A stretch of DNA of 64,000 nt from NCBI GenBank assembly GCA_015179125.1, contig WHVA01000165.1, positions 1 to 64,000 of the forward strand, read 5' to 3'. A model generated the notes under the pieces. It was not told the origin of the DNA and did not search any database. It saw only the letters and a program-made list of their open reading frames with translations. The DNA comes from Gautieria morchelliformis. Taxonomy: Eukaryota > Basidiomycota > Agaricomycetes > Gomphales > Gomphaceae. Positions 1 through 9,345 of this stretch are shown here, piece after piece. Position numbers and translations under genes: made by a program. Each line of letters starts with the position of its first letter. Within the stretch, counting starts at the first letter, position 1.

Positions 1-210
1 GGATCAGGGAACTCTGCTGAAATCATAGAATCCACCTCATGTGGATGTTTGACCTTGGACTCCCTAACCTTTGGATTCATTTGTCCACAGGGACCATGTG
101 TCATCAGCTCACAGACCAACTGGTAGAGGACAGGATGTGTCTCTGGATCAGGGAACTCTGCTGAAATCATAGAATCCACCTCATGTGGATGTTTGACCTT
201 GGACTCCCTA
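1..210. repeat. 144-bp tandem duplication inside the Helitron A Rep domain
   Basis: Positions 1-65 recur at 145-209, separated by the sequence that normally follows them in the intact copy near 60405-60540. The unit is about 144 bp, or 48 codons. It starts at the window edge, so I cannot tell whether more units follow or whether it is an assembly artefact. Confidence 0.8.
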
Positions 211-1694
211 TCGAACCAGGTAAGCAGGTGCATGTGTGGGAGCCCCCTCTTCTGGAATTCAATAGTGTGAACGCGAGCGACATTTCTCCAAAGATCTTGT
301 CCTTGACGATCAAGTCAATGAGGTATTTCTTTTTGAGGTGAAACACCCGCGACACCAGGTCAGGTCTGTCCTGAGCAGTTTGTCCAGGGAGCAACTCAGC
401 CACTATCTCATCCCACTTTGGATTGGCAGTCATGGTAATAAATAAATCAGGGGGACCCTTCTTTGTTGCAATGGCCAGGGAGTTCTGGCAGTTTTGATTC
501 ATGTCCCGTGTACTTCCTTGAAATGTCGCAGGCAGAATGACTTTTATGCCCAAGCTGTTTGCATCTCCAATGTCATTGTCCAAGCCTCCATATGAATCTA
601 CCATCTGGTTATACTGCTCAGCACGCAGAGTGTGTTGATTGGCCCTGATCCACCTCAGTCTGCTTTGCTCTGCAGCAGCCCAGGAGTCTACAATGTACTG
701 CTGGAACAATTTGCCACCACGCAGGAGTGTTGTAGGTTCTCTCGCTCTCTGGAACAGACGATACGCATGGTACTGTATTTGGGTGACCTGTGTCCGTCTG
801 TTTGGATTGGGATTGGCCTGCCGAGCACGCTCTGGCTCATGATAAGGAATACCTGGTTCCCATCCCAACTCTCCCTTGGGAAAGAGCAAGACATAGTGCA
901 GCGAGGCATAGTTTGCATTGGTATCCAATACCCTTCTGAAACGTCCACCTCTGAGCTGGACAATAATATCCCTAGGTCCAGGGTCAATGCCATCTCCAGG
1001 AAGAATGACTGCAATCTCATCTGCAGTTGGGACATTATATCTCCTAGGATCCCTGTGTGCCCTGTACGTGAGCCTTGCCTGGATGTCACCATTCTGTTCT
1101 TGAGCTCTGAGCCTCTCAGCTGCTTGTTTATATGTGCGCACATGAGGATTGCATAGCAGGAGCATTTCCTGCAAGTCTCCCATGATAGTTGGAGACAGAC
1201 GCTCATTACGATTTTTTCTCTTTGCCAAAGCCAGTGCAGGATCATATATGTAAAGCTGGGCATACTTTGGATCGTCTTCATTGTCAGGGAGGAGAGAGCC
1301 ATGGAGATGATACAGTTCACCCTGTAGCTTGAGCACATATGGACCACGACCCTCCCGAAGCAAATCTTGGTCAAAGTCGGCCCCCACAGAAATGAATGCA
1401 AACGCAGCATTATACTGCCTGATATTCTGGCGAAATCCTTTTGCCTCAGGGTCCTGGCCTTCTAAGAGCTGTTTCAATGGCTGAGGGGGCTCTGGCAGGT
1501 CTTCCAGCTGCACCTTTCCTTGCATACAGCAATCACCAAACTGGGCCGCACATTTGAGGATTTCTGCAGACGTTCTGCCCTCCAGTGTAATGCTCCACAG
1601 TCAGGGCAGGGAATAACCATGGGACCCAAATCATGACGCTGCACATCTGCCTCAATTATTCTAGAGCGACCCAGTGGAAGAGGAGGAGGAGGTC

Positions 1695-1920
1695 GCTGAG
1701 GACGCTGCCGAGGTACAGGGAGCGGCTGAGGAGGTGCAGGGAGCGGCTGAGGAGGTGCAGGGAGCAGCTGAGGAGGTGCAGGGAGCGGCTGAGGAGGTGC
1801 AGGGAGCGGCTGAGGAGGTGCAGGGAGCGGCTGAGGAGGTTCAGGGAGTGGCTGCGGAGGCTGCGGAGGTGCAGGGAGCAGCTGAGGAGGTGCAGGGAGT
1901 CGCTGAAGAGGCCGCAAAAG
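1695..1920 (-). repeat. 21-bp coding minisatellite (LPAPPQP units)
   Basis: Roughly nine tandem copies of a 21-bp unit (GGAGGTGCAGGGAGCGGCTG on the plus strand) encode seven-residue units LPAPPQP on the minus strand. Helitron B has the same array at about 58735-58935 with a different number and order of units. The length is a multiple of three, so expansion keeps the frame. Confidence 0.8.
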
Positions 1921-2054
1921 CGCAGGGAGTAGCGGCGGCATTGGTCTTATTGCATTGGCCTGAGCACGCAATGCTGCCACTCCTGCAGAACCTACTACAG
2001 GAGGATTAGCTGCCTGTCTACCCCTTCCCAATTGCTGCAATATAGCAGACTGCT

Positions 2055-2272
2055 CAGCAGCCTGAGCACGCAACTGTGCAATTCCTGCAGAACCAACCAC
2101 AGGAAGATTGGGAGGTGGCTGTATTGGCTCCTGCCTGTATCTTCTCAAGGGCTGTGCTGGCTCAGCAGCCTGAGCACGCAACTGTGCAATTCCTGCAGAA
2201 CCAACCACAGGAAGATTAGGAGGTGGCTGTATCGGCTCCTGCCTGTATCTTCTCAAGGGCTGTGCTGCTGGG
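2055..2272 (-). repeat. 108-bp coding tandem duplication in Helitron A
   Basis: Two near-identical 108-bp units (36 codons) each contain QPLRRYRQEPIQPPPNLPVV followed by GSAGIAQLRAQ. The unit border can be seen where AAGATTGGGAGG (2103) recurs as AAGATTAGGAGG (2211). Helitron B has a single unit at this place. Confidence 0.75.
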
Positions 2273-2580
2273 ATTGCTGCTAACTGAGCACGAAGGGCTG
2301 CCACCTGCTGTCCAGGACTGGGATCAGGAGGACGTAATGGCTCTGCAGCAGGTTGTTGAAAAGGATCAGCCACATTGCTTCTAGGAGGAGGGTGAGGGAT
2401 GGCAAAAGGAGGTGGTGGAGGGGGTGGCTGGTTCCGAGCTCTGGCAGCTGCCACAGCAAGGGCGCGCGCTCTCCGATCAGTAGGCGACGTCATACGACCC
2501 TCCTGCTCCTCCCTCGCCCTTTCACGCTCCTGCTGACGATTTCTCTCTGGAGTAGAAGGATCCCTGAGAAATGCAGGCAT

Positions 2581-3533
2581 AAGCTTAGAGGAACAATCAA
2601 GCTACCCCACTTCAACTTACATTTGCAAGCAGATGCTGCTGTTGTTAATTTTTCTTGGGCAAAGTCAGGGGAATTTATTAATTTCTAATTAAATCAATGT
2701 CAGACAGCTCACACCAGACCACAGAGAAATACATACATACCAAGGAAGGGACAGGGAGTCTGTTTGTTAGGCAAAGTCAGGGAATTTATTAATTTCTATT
2801 TAAAAAAATAAAATAAAAAAATGTCAGATGGCTCACACCAGACCACAGAGAAATATATGTACCAAGGAAGGGATGGGAAATTTTTTTGATGAAAATATCC
2901 AAGTCTTCTTCGGCTATCCAACTGGAATAATTCCAGTAAAAGGTCCTGGTCCTGGTCCTGGTCCTGGGGAGATGTCTTCTTCAGCCACCAGTAGTGCAAG
3001 TCAACACTGAAAGAACTGCAATGCAATTGTGGCTCCCTCTAAGGCAGCCTGGGATGACTACCTGGCTCCTTAGCAGAGAAAAAGCTGCCCCACTGAAGAG
3101 GTCAACCCCAATAGTTCACTGCAGAGACCTCCCTGGGAAGAGATCTTTTGTGTACTACACTATATAGGCTATCTATTAATTCACTCTCACGCAATTTTTA
3201 TTCTATCTAGTAGTGGGCAGAGAGGAGAGGAGAGGAGGGTGGTGGTGGAGTGCGCTGGTGGAGTGCGCAAAGCGGCTGGCTGCGCAGCGATCTGCCAGCG
3301 CAGCGCTGCTTTGAGCGCCTGAGCCGGCAGACCGGCCTAAACCGCTCGCGGCTGCGCCGCTCGCACGCTCCAGAACGCTGCGCAGCGCTGGAGCCGGAAG
3401 AGTGGCGCAAACCGCTGGTGGGGCTCACGGCTGCGCCGCTCGCGCGCTCCGCTGACAAACTAATGACCAAGCATTGGTCAGCATTGGTCAGCGCGCCCAC
3501 AACCTCCCACCGTGCTGCTTTCACCTATAGGAA
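2581..3533 (-). promoter_or_regulatory. Helitron A 5' leader with TATA box and GC-rich hairpins
   Basis: Non-coding leader between the 5' terminus and the ATG. From the terminus inward it holds GACCAATGC repeats, several GCGGC-GCA-GCCGC hairpins and the palindrome GCTGCGCAGC (3250-3460), a TATATAG on the minus strand at 3166-3160, and two diverged copies of an AATTAATAAATTCCCCTGAC unit (2640-2800). The same order occurs in Helitron B at 57403-58127. Promoter function is inferred from the TATA position only. Confidence 0.6.
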
Positions 3534-3872
3534 CTAGCCAATAGACCCGTGCTTCGCACCGGGTTAGTTAAGTAAGGTTAACATCGCACAGGGGTAGTCA
3601 ATAGTATTACAGAATTATATTCGGTGAAATGAAACTACATAATTAATCAGGCTTTAGCAGCACCTGTTTGTATACAATATTACATGTTGTGTTCCCTTCC
3701 CTAAAGAACATGGACTCTGTTACAATTAGTGCAACATAAAACTGTCCATGTGAAAATGCTGCATATCGCAAGTCAATTCCTACCGTGGCCCTGTGCTGCA
3801 CACCAGGATGTGGCACAGCACTGGGTAGGGACTGCCGGGGACCCATTGGATGTGAATGCACTGGGACCACTG
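3534..3872 (-). mobile_element. Remnant of an autonomous Helitron 3' end
   Basis: The minus strand carries a helicase C-terminal fragment, then the hairpin CCCGGTGC-GAA-GCACGGG (3563-3546), TCTATTGG and CTAG (3537-3534). That is the standard Helitron 3' layout. On its other side it meets the degraded CTAG end of Helitron G at 3873. It is about 340 bp of a once full element. Confidence 0.75.
3643..3795 (-). pseudogene. Helitron helicase, C-terminal fragment
   Basis: The minus-strand frame reads TVGIDLRYAAFSHGQFYVAL and, after a diverged stretch, TTCNIVYKQVLLKPD and a stop. This matches the end of the Helitron B helicase (TVGLDLRYPVFGHGQLYVGV ... TTNIVYKDVLLRAP). It is the motif V/VI end of a Pif1-like SF1 helicase. 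The upstream part is missing. Confidence 0.75.
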
Positions 3873-4019
3873 CTAGGGTGGATACCCATGGTTAGGTCAA
3901 ACACATTGGGTAAATAAAACTTGGGATAAGTAAAATTATTCGGATAAGTAAAACACATCTTATCACAATTGAAAGTAGCTCTAAGTAATGCATCAGGGTA
4001 GGTAATGTCTCCACCCATT

Positions 4020-4140
4020 TCTCCCATGTCTGTGTGCCCCTCATGGGTAGCATGTCCCTATGTATGGCATGTGTTCCCGGAGTGTAGTGTGTCCTGCAAG
4101 TATAGTGTGCGTAGCATGTGTTAGGACCATGCATTTCCGA
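4020..4140 (-). repeat. Minisatellite block 1 of Helitron G
   Basis: A short, degenerate run of GTAGCATGT / CATGTCCC units (GGGTAGCATGTCCCTATG, GCATGTGTTCCCGGAGTG and so on). It is the complement of the GGGACATGCTAC repeats in Helitrons C and D. Confidence 0.6.
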
Positions 4141-4790
4141 CTTCCGACACTCAGTTCCACTCACATTCTGACCCTCCGATAATTCCAACATTCCACCCAT
4201 TGTTTTATTCCTTTGTTCTTTTGACTCTATTACTCGGACCCACCAGACTCGCCTCACAGCACAGCAAGACCACCTGTCCAGCCCCTTTGGAGTCTCGTTG
4301 TTTCTTTATGTCAGATATACTTTCCGACCCCTTGTTCTTTTGCCATCGTTATACCCTACCCTGCACCCCCCTTGTAGTCCCCTTGTTCCCAATTAGTTAA
4401 TTATCCCGCATGTCTATCCAACTTCCGCTCCCTCCAGAATTTGCTTAGTACTACACCATTACATGTTGTCTCAGCTCTTTGTATAAAAGCCCCTCATGTA
4501 TGCTCGTTATTCTGCAATCAGATAATCACCTTCGATATGTGATTTCCTTTGCTCTATCTCCTGTTCTTAGCATAGCGAGTTTTGCAAGACCTCTGTCTCT
4601 CCACCTCCTGCCTTCCACCTTCCGACTCAGTTTCCAACGCAAGCTCTGACTTCTGTTTAGTTCGATATGTTCCAACTTCCGACCCGTGATCCGAAATACT
4701 TAGGACGATAGTTCATTGGGGGTGCAACATATAAGTTGAAGCCATTGTCCTTTCTAGTTCCGACTTGCCAAAATCTTGATACGTAACAGC
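4141..4790. other. Non-coding body of Helitron G
   Basis: Pyrimidine-rich on the plus strand (TTCCGACTC, CCTTGTTCTTTTGCC, GTATAAAAGCCCCTCATG). Its complement occurs in Helitrons C, D and F (for example 8290-8530 and 52840-53240), so it is shared Helitron sequence. I see no credible coding region. Confidence 0.5.
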
Positions 4791-4960
4791 ATGTCACCAT
4801 GCATAGCATGGCCCCCAAGTGTAGCATGTTCCCCATGTGTAGCATGTTTCCCATGTGTAGTGTGTTCCCCATGTGTAGTGTGTCTCCCAAGTATATCATA
4901 TGTATTATGTCCCTTGTGTGTAGCATGTCCCCATGTGTAGCATATCCCCCATGCATAGCA
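4790..4960 (-). repeat. Minisatellite block 2 of Helitron G
   Basis: Tandem, variable units such as CCCATGTGTAGCATGTTC on the plus strand. This is the reverse complement of the array in Helitrons C and D. It is cut by the LTR-1 insertion at 4965 and continues at 5438. Confidence 0.75.
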
Positions 4961-4964
4961 TGTC

Positions 4965-5437
4965 TGTCAGGGGACACCCTGTTTTCCATTTCCAGTTCCG
5001 ACTCCATTTCCAACTCCGCTTACGGTTCCAATTCCATCTCCGCCTCTGCTTTCAGAAATGATTCCGCTCCTGGGAGACCTTCCACCAGTTCTGTTTGCTT
5101 TGCCAGTTCCACTCCAATTTCCGATGTCCGCTCTCGGAACAGTGTCGGAAATCAAGCGACTCACGTAATAGGTGGCATCAAGGGGCAATCAAGGGTCAGG
5201 GATGTCAGGGGAATGCAGGGTTTATGGCGGGTTCCAAGTGTTGTCCCTGGCTGCGCAGCGTAGTATAATACGGGCTCGCTGACATTGGGGGTCCTTAGAC
5301 TTTTCTCTTTGGATTTCCCCTTGTCAGGTGAGAATCCCCTCTCTTGTATACTCTGTTCATTTATACATACTTTGGATTTCCCCCTTGTCAGTTGTGTGGT
5401 AGTGTGATCTCCACAACCAGCCAGGGTTGCCCTTACA
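4965..5437 (+). mobile_element. Solo LTR, family LTR-1
   Basis: Starts TGTCAGGGGACACCCTG and ends GGGTTGCCCTTACA. It matches the 3' LTR at 14952-15382 and the split LTR at 29765-31515. It sits inside the Helitron G minisatellite, flanked by ATGTC and ATGTA, a probable 5-bp target duplication with one change. No internal retroelement sequence remains, so it is a recombination product. Confidence 0.8.
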
Positions 5438-5590
5438 ATGTACCCCAAGTATATCATGTGTAGCATGTCTCTTGTTTGTACTGTGTCCCCCATGTGTAGC
5501 ATGTCCCCTGAGTGTAGCATGTCACCCAAGTATAGTGTGCATAGCATGTCCCTTGTTTGTAGTATGTCCCCATATGTAGCATAACTCTAA
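5438..5590 (-). repeat. Minisatellite block 3 of Helitron G
   Basis: Continuation of the array interrupted by the solo LTR: CCCCAAGTATATCATG, TGTAGCATGTCCCTTG and related units. Same family as 51955-52440. Confidence 0.7.
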
Positions 5591-5834
5591 GAGCCTAAAA
5601 GTGAACTTATTGTAGGTGCAGAGAAAATAAATAAATGTCAGAGGGTTTACGATGGATAATAGACTTACATTTTGCAAGCAGAGGCTGTTGTCATTAATTT
5701 TTAGCAAAGTCAAGGCAATTTTTTGGTATCTATTTTGACAAATATACAGTATATATATACATGAAAAAATAAAATAAAACAAATACATAACAATTAAAAA
5801 AGAAAACAGAAACTGTTCCTAATAAATATCAAAA

Positions 5835-6700
5835 AAGAAGCAGATATGAGAGCAAGAAACATACCACTTGCAGCCATGACACACAGGAATGGTGGGAGCT
5901 CTGAACCTGTGCTAGAAAAAAAAAAAAGAAAAAAAAAAGAGGGTAAAAAAGCGAAATCTTATTGCAAGAAATGTCAGAAAAAACACACCACAGGCTATGA
6001 TGATGATCAAGAAAGGTGGGAGGCAATAAGAGGAGCAGGCCAGGCTGAAAAGCAGTCAAAAAGTGGTTAAAAAAGCGAAAATGTTAGAAGAAATACCATG
6101 GAGAGAAGCTGATCCTACTAAATGTCAAAACAACACAAATATGATAGCATGACACACACCAGATGCAGCAATGGCAGACAGGAAAGGTGGGAAACACTGA
6201 GAGGAGGAACCTGGGCTGAAAAGATGGCAAAAAGAGGATAAAAAAGCGAAAATTAGGGGAAGAAATGACAGATATGATAAGGAAAGAGCACACAGGAGGC
6301 AGTAGTGATGACCAAGAAAGGTGGAGGCAATGAGAGGAGCAACCTAAGCTGAAAAGAAGTCAAACAGAGATTAAAAAAGCGAAAATTATACCAAGAAATA
6401 GCAATATTTACCATGGAGAGAAGCTGATTCTAATAAATATCAAAACATGATAGCAAGACACACACCAGATGCACCAATATCAGACAGGCAAGGTGAGAGG
6501 CATTGAGAGAGGTGGCTGAAAAGAAGACAAAAAGAGGATAAAAAAGCGAAAATTATTGGAAGAAATGATAGATATTACAGGAAAAAAACACACCAGAGCC
6601 AGTAATGACCATCAAGAAAGGTGGGAGGCAATGAGAGGAGCAGCCTAGGGTGAAAAGAAGTCAAAAGAGATAAAAAAGCGAAAATATTAACAAAATTTAC
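5835..6700. repeat. Purine-rich satellite with alternating 132- and 170-bp units
   Basis: The marker TAAAAAAGCGAAA occurs near 5944, 6064, 6237, 6369, 6537 and 6669. The spacings of about 120, 172, 132, 168 and 132 alternate, so the real unit is a dimer of about 300 bp, present roughly three times. Each unit also has an AAGAAATG(A)CAGATAT-like and an AAAGGTGGGAGGCAATGAGA segment. No coding sense is apparent. Confidence 0.75.
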
Positions 6701-6714
6701 CTGATGGGACTGTA

Positions 6715-6900
6715 GAGAGACAGAGAGTCCCAGTAAGAGACACAGAAAGAGCGACACACAGAGAAATCCAGTAGCAGACATAGAGAGAGCCAGACAGAGA
6801 GACAGACAGAGAGACAGCCAGCAACAGACAGAGATCCAGCAGCATAGACAGAGAGCCAGCAGCAGACAGACAGATCCAGCAGGCACAGAGACAGTGGGCA
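6715..6900 (-). repeat. CTGTCTGT-rich leader of Helitron G
   Basis: Low-complexity AGACAGACAGAGAG / CCAGCAGCAGACAGA on the plus strand. It occupies the same place, just inside the GC-rich head, as the CTGTGCTCTGTC tracts of Helitrons C (50880-51030) and D (54345-54495). Confidence 0.6.
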
Positions 6901-7188
6901 GGGGAGCCAGAGGTTGCCAGCAGTTGAGCCATAGGAAATGGCAGCAGGAGGGTCGAGGGAAGGTGGGTGCGCGCGCACAGCAACGTTGGACGCGAACCGG
7001 TCACGTGACCAGGAGCGCTGTTGGTCGCTCGCGGCTGCGCCGCTCGCATTCAAACTCCGCCATAGTGCGTGGTTTCTTTGCGTCTTAGTCAGGATTATGT
7101 CAGGCTTATGTCAGGATTATGTCAGCAGAGCGTGCTGTTTTCATATAGTGAGCCCACAACCGCCCCCCCTAGAACTTTATACTATAGA
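6900..7188 (-). promoter_or_regulatory. 5' terminal region of Helitron G
   Basis: The minus strand reads TCTATAGTATAAAGTTC, then GCGGTTGTGGGCTCAC, a direct repeat of CATAATCCTGA / CATAAGCCTGA, the GCGGC-GCA-GCCGC hairpin (about 7028-7046) and GGTCACGTGACC. The GTTGTGGG block, the hairpin and the CACGTGACC block are shared with Helitrons C and D, as expected of a terminus recognised by one Rep protein. Confidence 0.6.
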
Positions 7189-7192
7189 CTAG

Positions 7193-7385
7193 GTGGATAC
7201 CCGCGCTTCGCGCGGGGGTGCAAGTCAAATGCCTCGGTAAGGTCAAACGCATCAGCAAGGTCAAACACCTTGGGTAAATCAAACTTGGGATAAGTCAAAC
7301 ACATTTGGATAAGAAAATTTCATTCAGATAAGTAAAACACATTTTATTGATTGAAAGTAGCTCTAAGTAACACATCAAGGTAGGT
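7193..7385 (-). repeat. 3' subterminal repeats of Helitron F
   Basis: Short repeats of about 20 bp, AAGGTCAAACGCATCAGC / AAGGTCAAACACCTTGGG on the plus strand, lie just inside the 3' hairpin. The same GTTTGACCTTACCGA-type repeats lie inside the ends of C, D, B and, in worn form, G. They may be binding sites for the Rep protein. Confidence 0.55.
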
Positions 7386-8528
7386 AATGTTATGACCATG
7401 CTACTTGACCAACTCTGGTACCTCCATGCCTCCTCTGGCTCTATTCCACAATGTCCACACTTTTACCTTTTGATCCCCTTGTTCTTTACTATTCACATAC
7501 TTCCCCTTTTGACTCTATTCACCGGCCTTCCCTACTTGACCCTTAGCATAGCAAGTCCGGAGCATCAGGAGATCCATTTGTTCCACTATCAATGTTACGA
7601 CTGTTCCCCTCAACCATCTCCACCATATCCGCATATCCTCCGCACCACCTCTGCACCGCCTCCGCACCACCTCCGACTCTATTCCACAACATCCGCACCA
7701 TCTGCAACCCTCTACCTCGACCCTTGTGATTTCAGTACCCCTGGCCACCTCCAGATACCGGCCCCCGTACTCAACCCTGAACACAGCAAGATACCATTTC
7801 CGTAATTCCGTTTCTTCCGAGGCCTATTGTACATACTTGCCTTGTTCTTTCCCATTGTACTTACCCTACCCTGCACCCCCGTTGTCATCCCATTGTTCCA
7901 CATTAGTTACTTGCCCCGTATGTCTATCCGATTCCTGCACTCTCCAGAATTTGCTTAGTACCATACCATTACCTGTTGCTTCAGCTCTTTGTATAAAACC
8001 CCCTCATGTATGTCTCCGTTCCTGCAATCAGATAATCAACTTCGATATGTGATTCCCTTGGCACTGTCTCCTGTTCTTAGCACAGCGAGTTTTGCTAGTC
8101 TTGTCTCCTTCCGCTCTCGACCCTCTGTCCTCCGCCTCTTCCGACCTTTGTTCTCCGGCCCTCGAACCTCGACTCTCAGTACTCTGTTCCCGACTTCTGC
8201 CTAGTTCATCAGGGGCGCAACACATAAGTTGAAGCCGTTGTCCTTTCCAGTTCCGACCTCTGGGAATTCCAATATGTAACAATCAATTAGACCCACATTC
8301 CCCTTGTTCTTTTGCCTATTGATTGTTCTTAGTTCTACCCGGCACCCCCTTGTAGTTCCTCTTGTTCCGTATTAGTTACTTACTCCATTTATCCTAGTTA
8401 CTTTTGCTTGCACTGGAATTGCTTACCTCTACCTTCTGACATGTTGTCTCAGCTCTTTGTATAAAACCCAGTCATGTGTGCCTCTGTTCTGCAATCACAT
8501 AATTGACTTTGATATGTGACTCCCTTTG
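7386..8528 (-). other. Non-coding body of Helitron F (3' half)
   Basis: Reverse complement of roughly 56170-57240 in Helitron D. The open frames here (for example 7392-7805) are shared only because the DNA is shared. They lack codon-level signs of selection and recognisable domains. Confidence 0.6.
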
Positions 8529-9019
8529 CACTGTTTCGAAAATAGACATCAATAAGTTCCCTCTAAAATTAATGAGATTCTGCTTTTAAATGTGGTTTGT
8601 TTTATTGTTTTATTTACTGTAAAGCCACTTACCAGCCACTCCTCTCTGGCTATACTGGTGGCTGGCTTACTATGGCTTTGGCTGGGCTCTGGGTTTCTCT
8701 GTCAGTCTCAGGGCTTCTCTGGCTTTGGCTGGGCATTAATAACAGCCTCTGCTTCAATGTACTGTACTTTTTTGACATTTATTCGCAGATAGATGTCAAT
8801 AAATTATCCTGACTTTGTGAAAATTGTCAGCTTAAATGTACAGTGCATTTTTTTGACATTTTTCAAAAATAGATATTCTTGACTCTGCTAAAATTAATAA
8901 CAACTTCAGCTTAAATGTACTGGACATTTATTTTGACATTTTTTGAAAAATAGATATTGATACATGTCCCTGAGTTTGCGAAAAGTTAATGATAAGTAAC
9001 AGCCCCTGCTCGCTTCACT

Positions 9020-9345
9020 TTGAAGCCCTTGGGGATATGCTACACATGCCATTGGGACATGCTATGCATGCTATACTTGAGGGGCATGCTACACACACTA
9101 ACATGCATGCTATGCATGGGGATGTGCACACTATATGTGGGGACACACTATGCTTGGGGGACACAGTACAAACATGGGACACACTACAGGGGAAAACACT
9201 ACAAACAAGGGACATTCTACACATGCTATACTTGGGGGACACGCTACAAACAAAGGACATGCTATGCACACTATACTTGGGGGACATGTTATGCATTGGG
9301 GACACACTTTGCACACTATACTTGAGGGAGATGCTACACACACTG
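9020..9345 (+). repeat. Minisatellite of Helitron F
   Basis: GGGGACATGCTACACATG-type units matching 51890-52440 and 55360-55970, but plus-strand oriented while the 3' end of the element is on the minus strand. The array stops abruptly at CACACACTGCAGCTGTCC, where unrelated DNA begins. Confidence 0.75.

Larger units (their letters stand above)
1..2580 (-). pseudogene. Helitron Rep/helicase, N-terminal part, frameshifted
   Basis: The protein would nick and replicate the Helitron by rolling circle. The start chosen is the ATG at 2580 (MPAFLRDPSTPERN), which aligns with the start of the copy at 58128. In order it shows a proline/glutamine-rich region with LPAPPQP repeats, a CPDCGALHW cysteine motif, and the Helitron N-terminal region (QNIRQYNAAFAF, SPTIMGDLQEMLLLCNPH). 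A one-base loss near 1543 moves the frame; the plus-strand copy has GCCCAGGTTTGG where this one has GCCCAGTTTGG. A second loss near 285-295 removes the frame just before the HUH motif, and LPHMHL survives only in another frame. The copy is not functional as it stands. Family assignment is secure from the near-identical copy on the other strand. Confidence 0.85.
1..3533 (-). mobile_element. Helitron A, autonomous type, 5' part; 3' end lies outside the window
   Basis: On the minus strand the element starts at 3533 with TTCCTATAGGTGAAAGC, directly after the CTAG that ends the neighbouring Helitron remnant (3534-3537). A 950-bp leader follows, then a broken Rep/helicase frame from 2580 to the window edge. 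The leader and N-terminal coding region match Helitron B (57403 onward), so both belong to one family. The helicase half and the 3' hairpin are not in the window. Confidence 0.85.
3873..7188 (-). mobile_element. Helitron G, non-autonomous, 3.3 kb
   Basis: On the minus strand it starts at 7188 with TCTATAGTATAAAG, directly after the CTAG of Helitron F. It ends in a worn terminus, GGGTATCCACC then CTAG at 3876-3873, with its hairpin largely lost. Its length is close to that of Helitrons C and D. It has a GC-rich head, a CTGTCTGT-rich leader, a long purine-rich satellite, one copy of the AATTAATGACAACAGCCTC leader unit (5640-5720), minisatellite blocks, an inserted solo LTR, and a subterminal tail like that of F. 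It encodes no recognisable protein. Confidence 0.75.
7189..9345 (-). mobile_element. Helitron F, rearranged non-autonomous copy
   Basis: The minus-strand 3' end is canonical: hairpin arms CCCGCGC 7200-7206 and GCGCGGG 7210-7216 around TTC, 7 nt, then CTAG 7192-7189. From 7193 to about 8528 it matches the 3' half of Helitron D in reverse. From about 8529 to 9345 it matches the 5' half of C and D (51298-52440) in the opposite orientation. So the 5' half is inverted relative to the 3' half, and no 5' terminus is present. Confidence 0.75.

Noticed and set aside
1633-2009. Plus-strand frames rich in RCRERLR or EEVQGAA
   Set aside because: Antisense shadows of the proline-rich minisatellite of the Rep/helicase gene.
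8597-8812. 71-codon frame conserved at 8597, 51357 and 54824
   Set aside because: All three lie in copies of the same Helitron sequence with near-identical DNA, so conservation says nothing about protein. The sequence is a low-complexity TGGCTTTGGC repeat.
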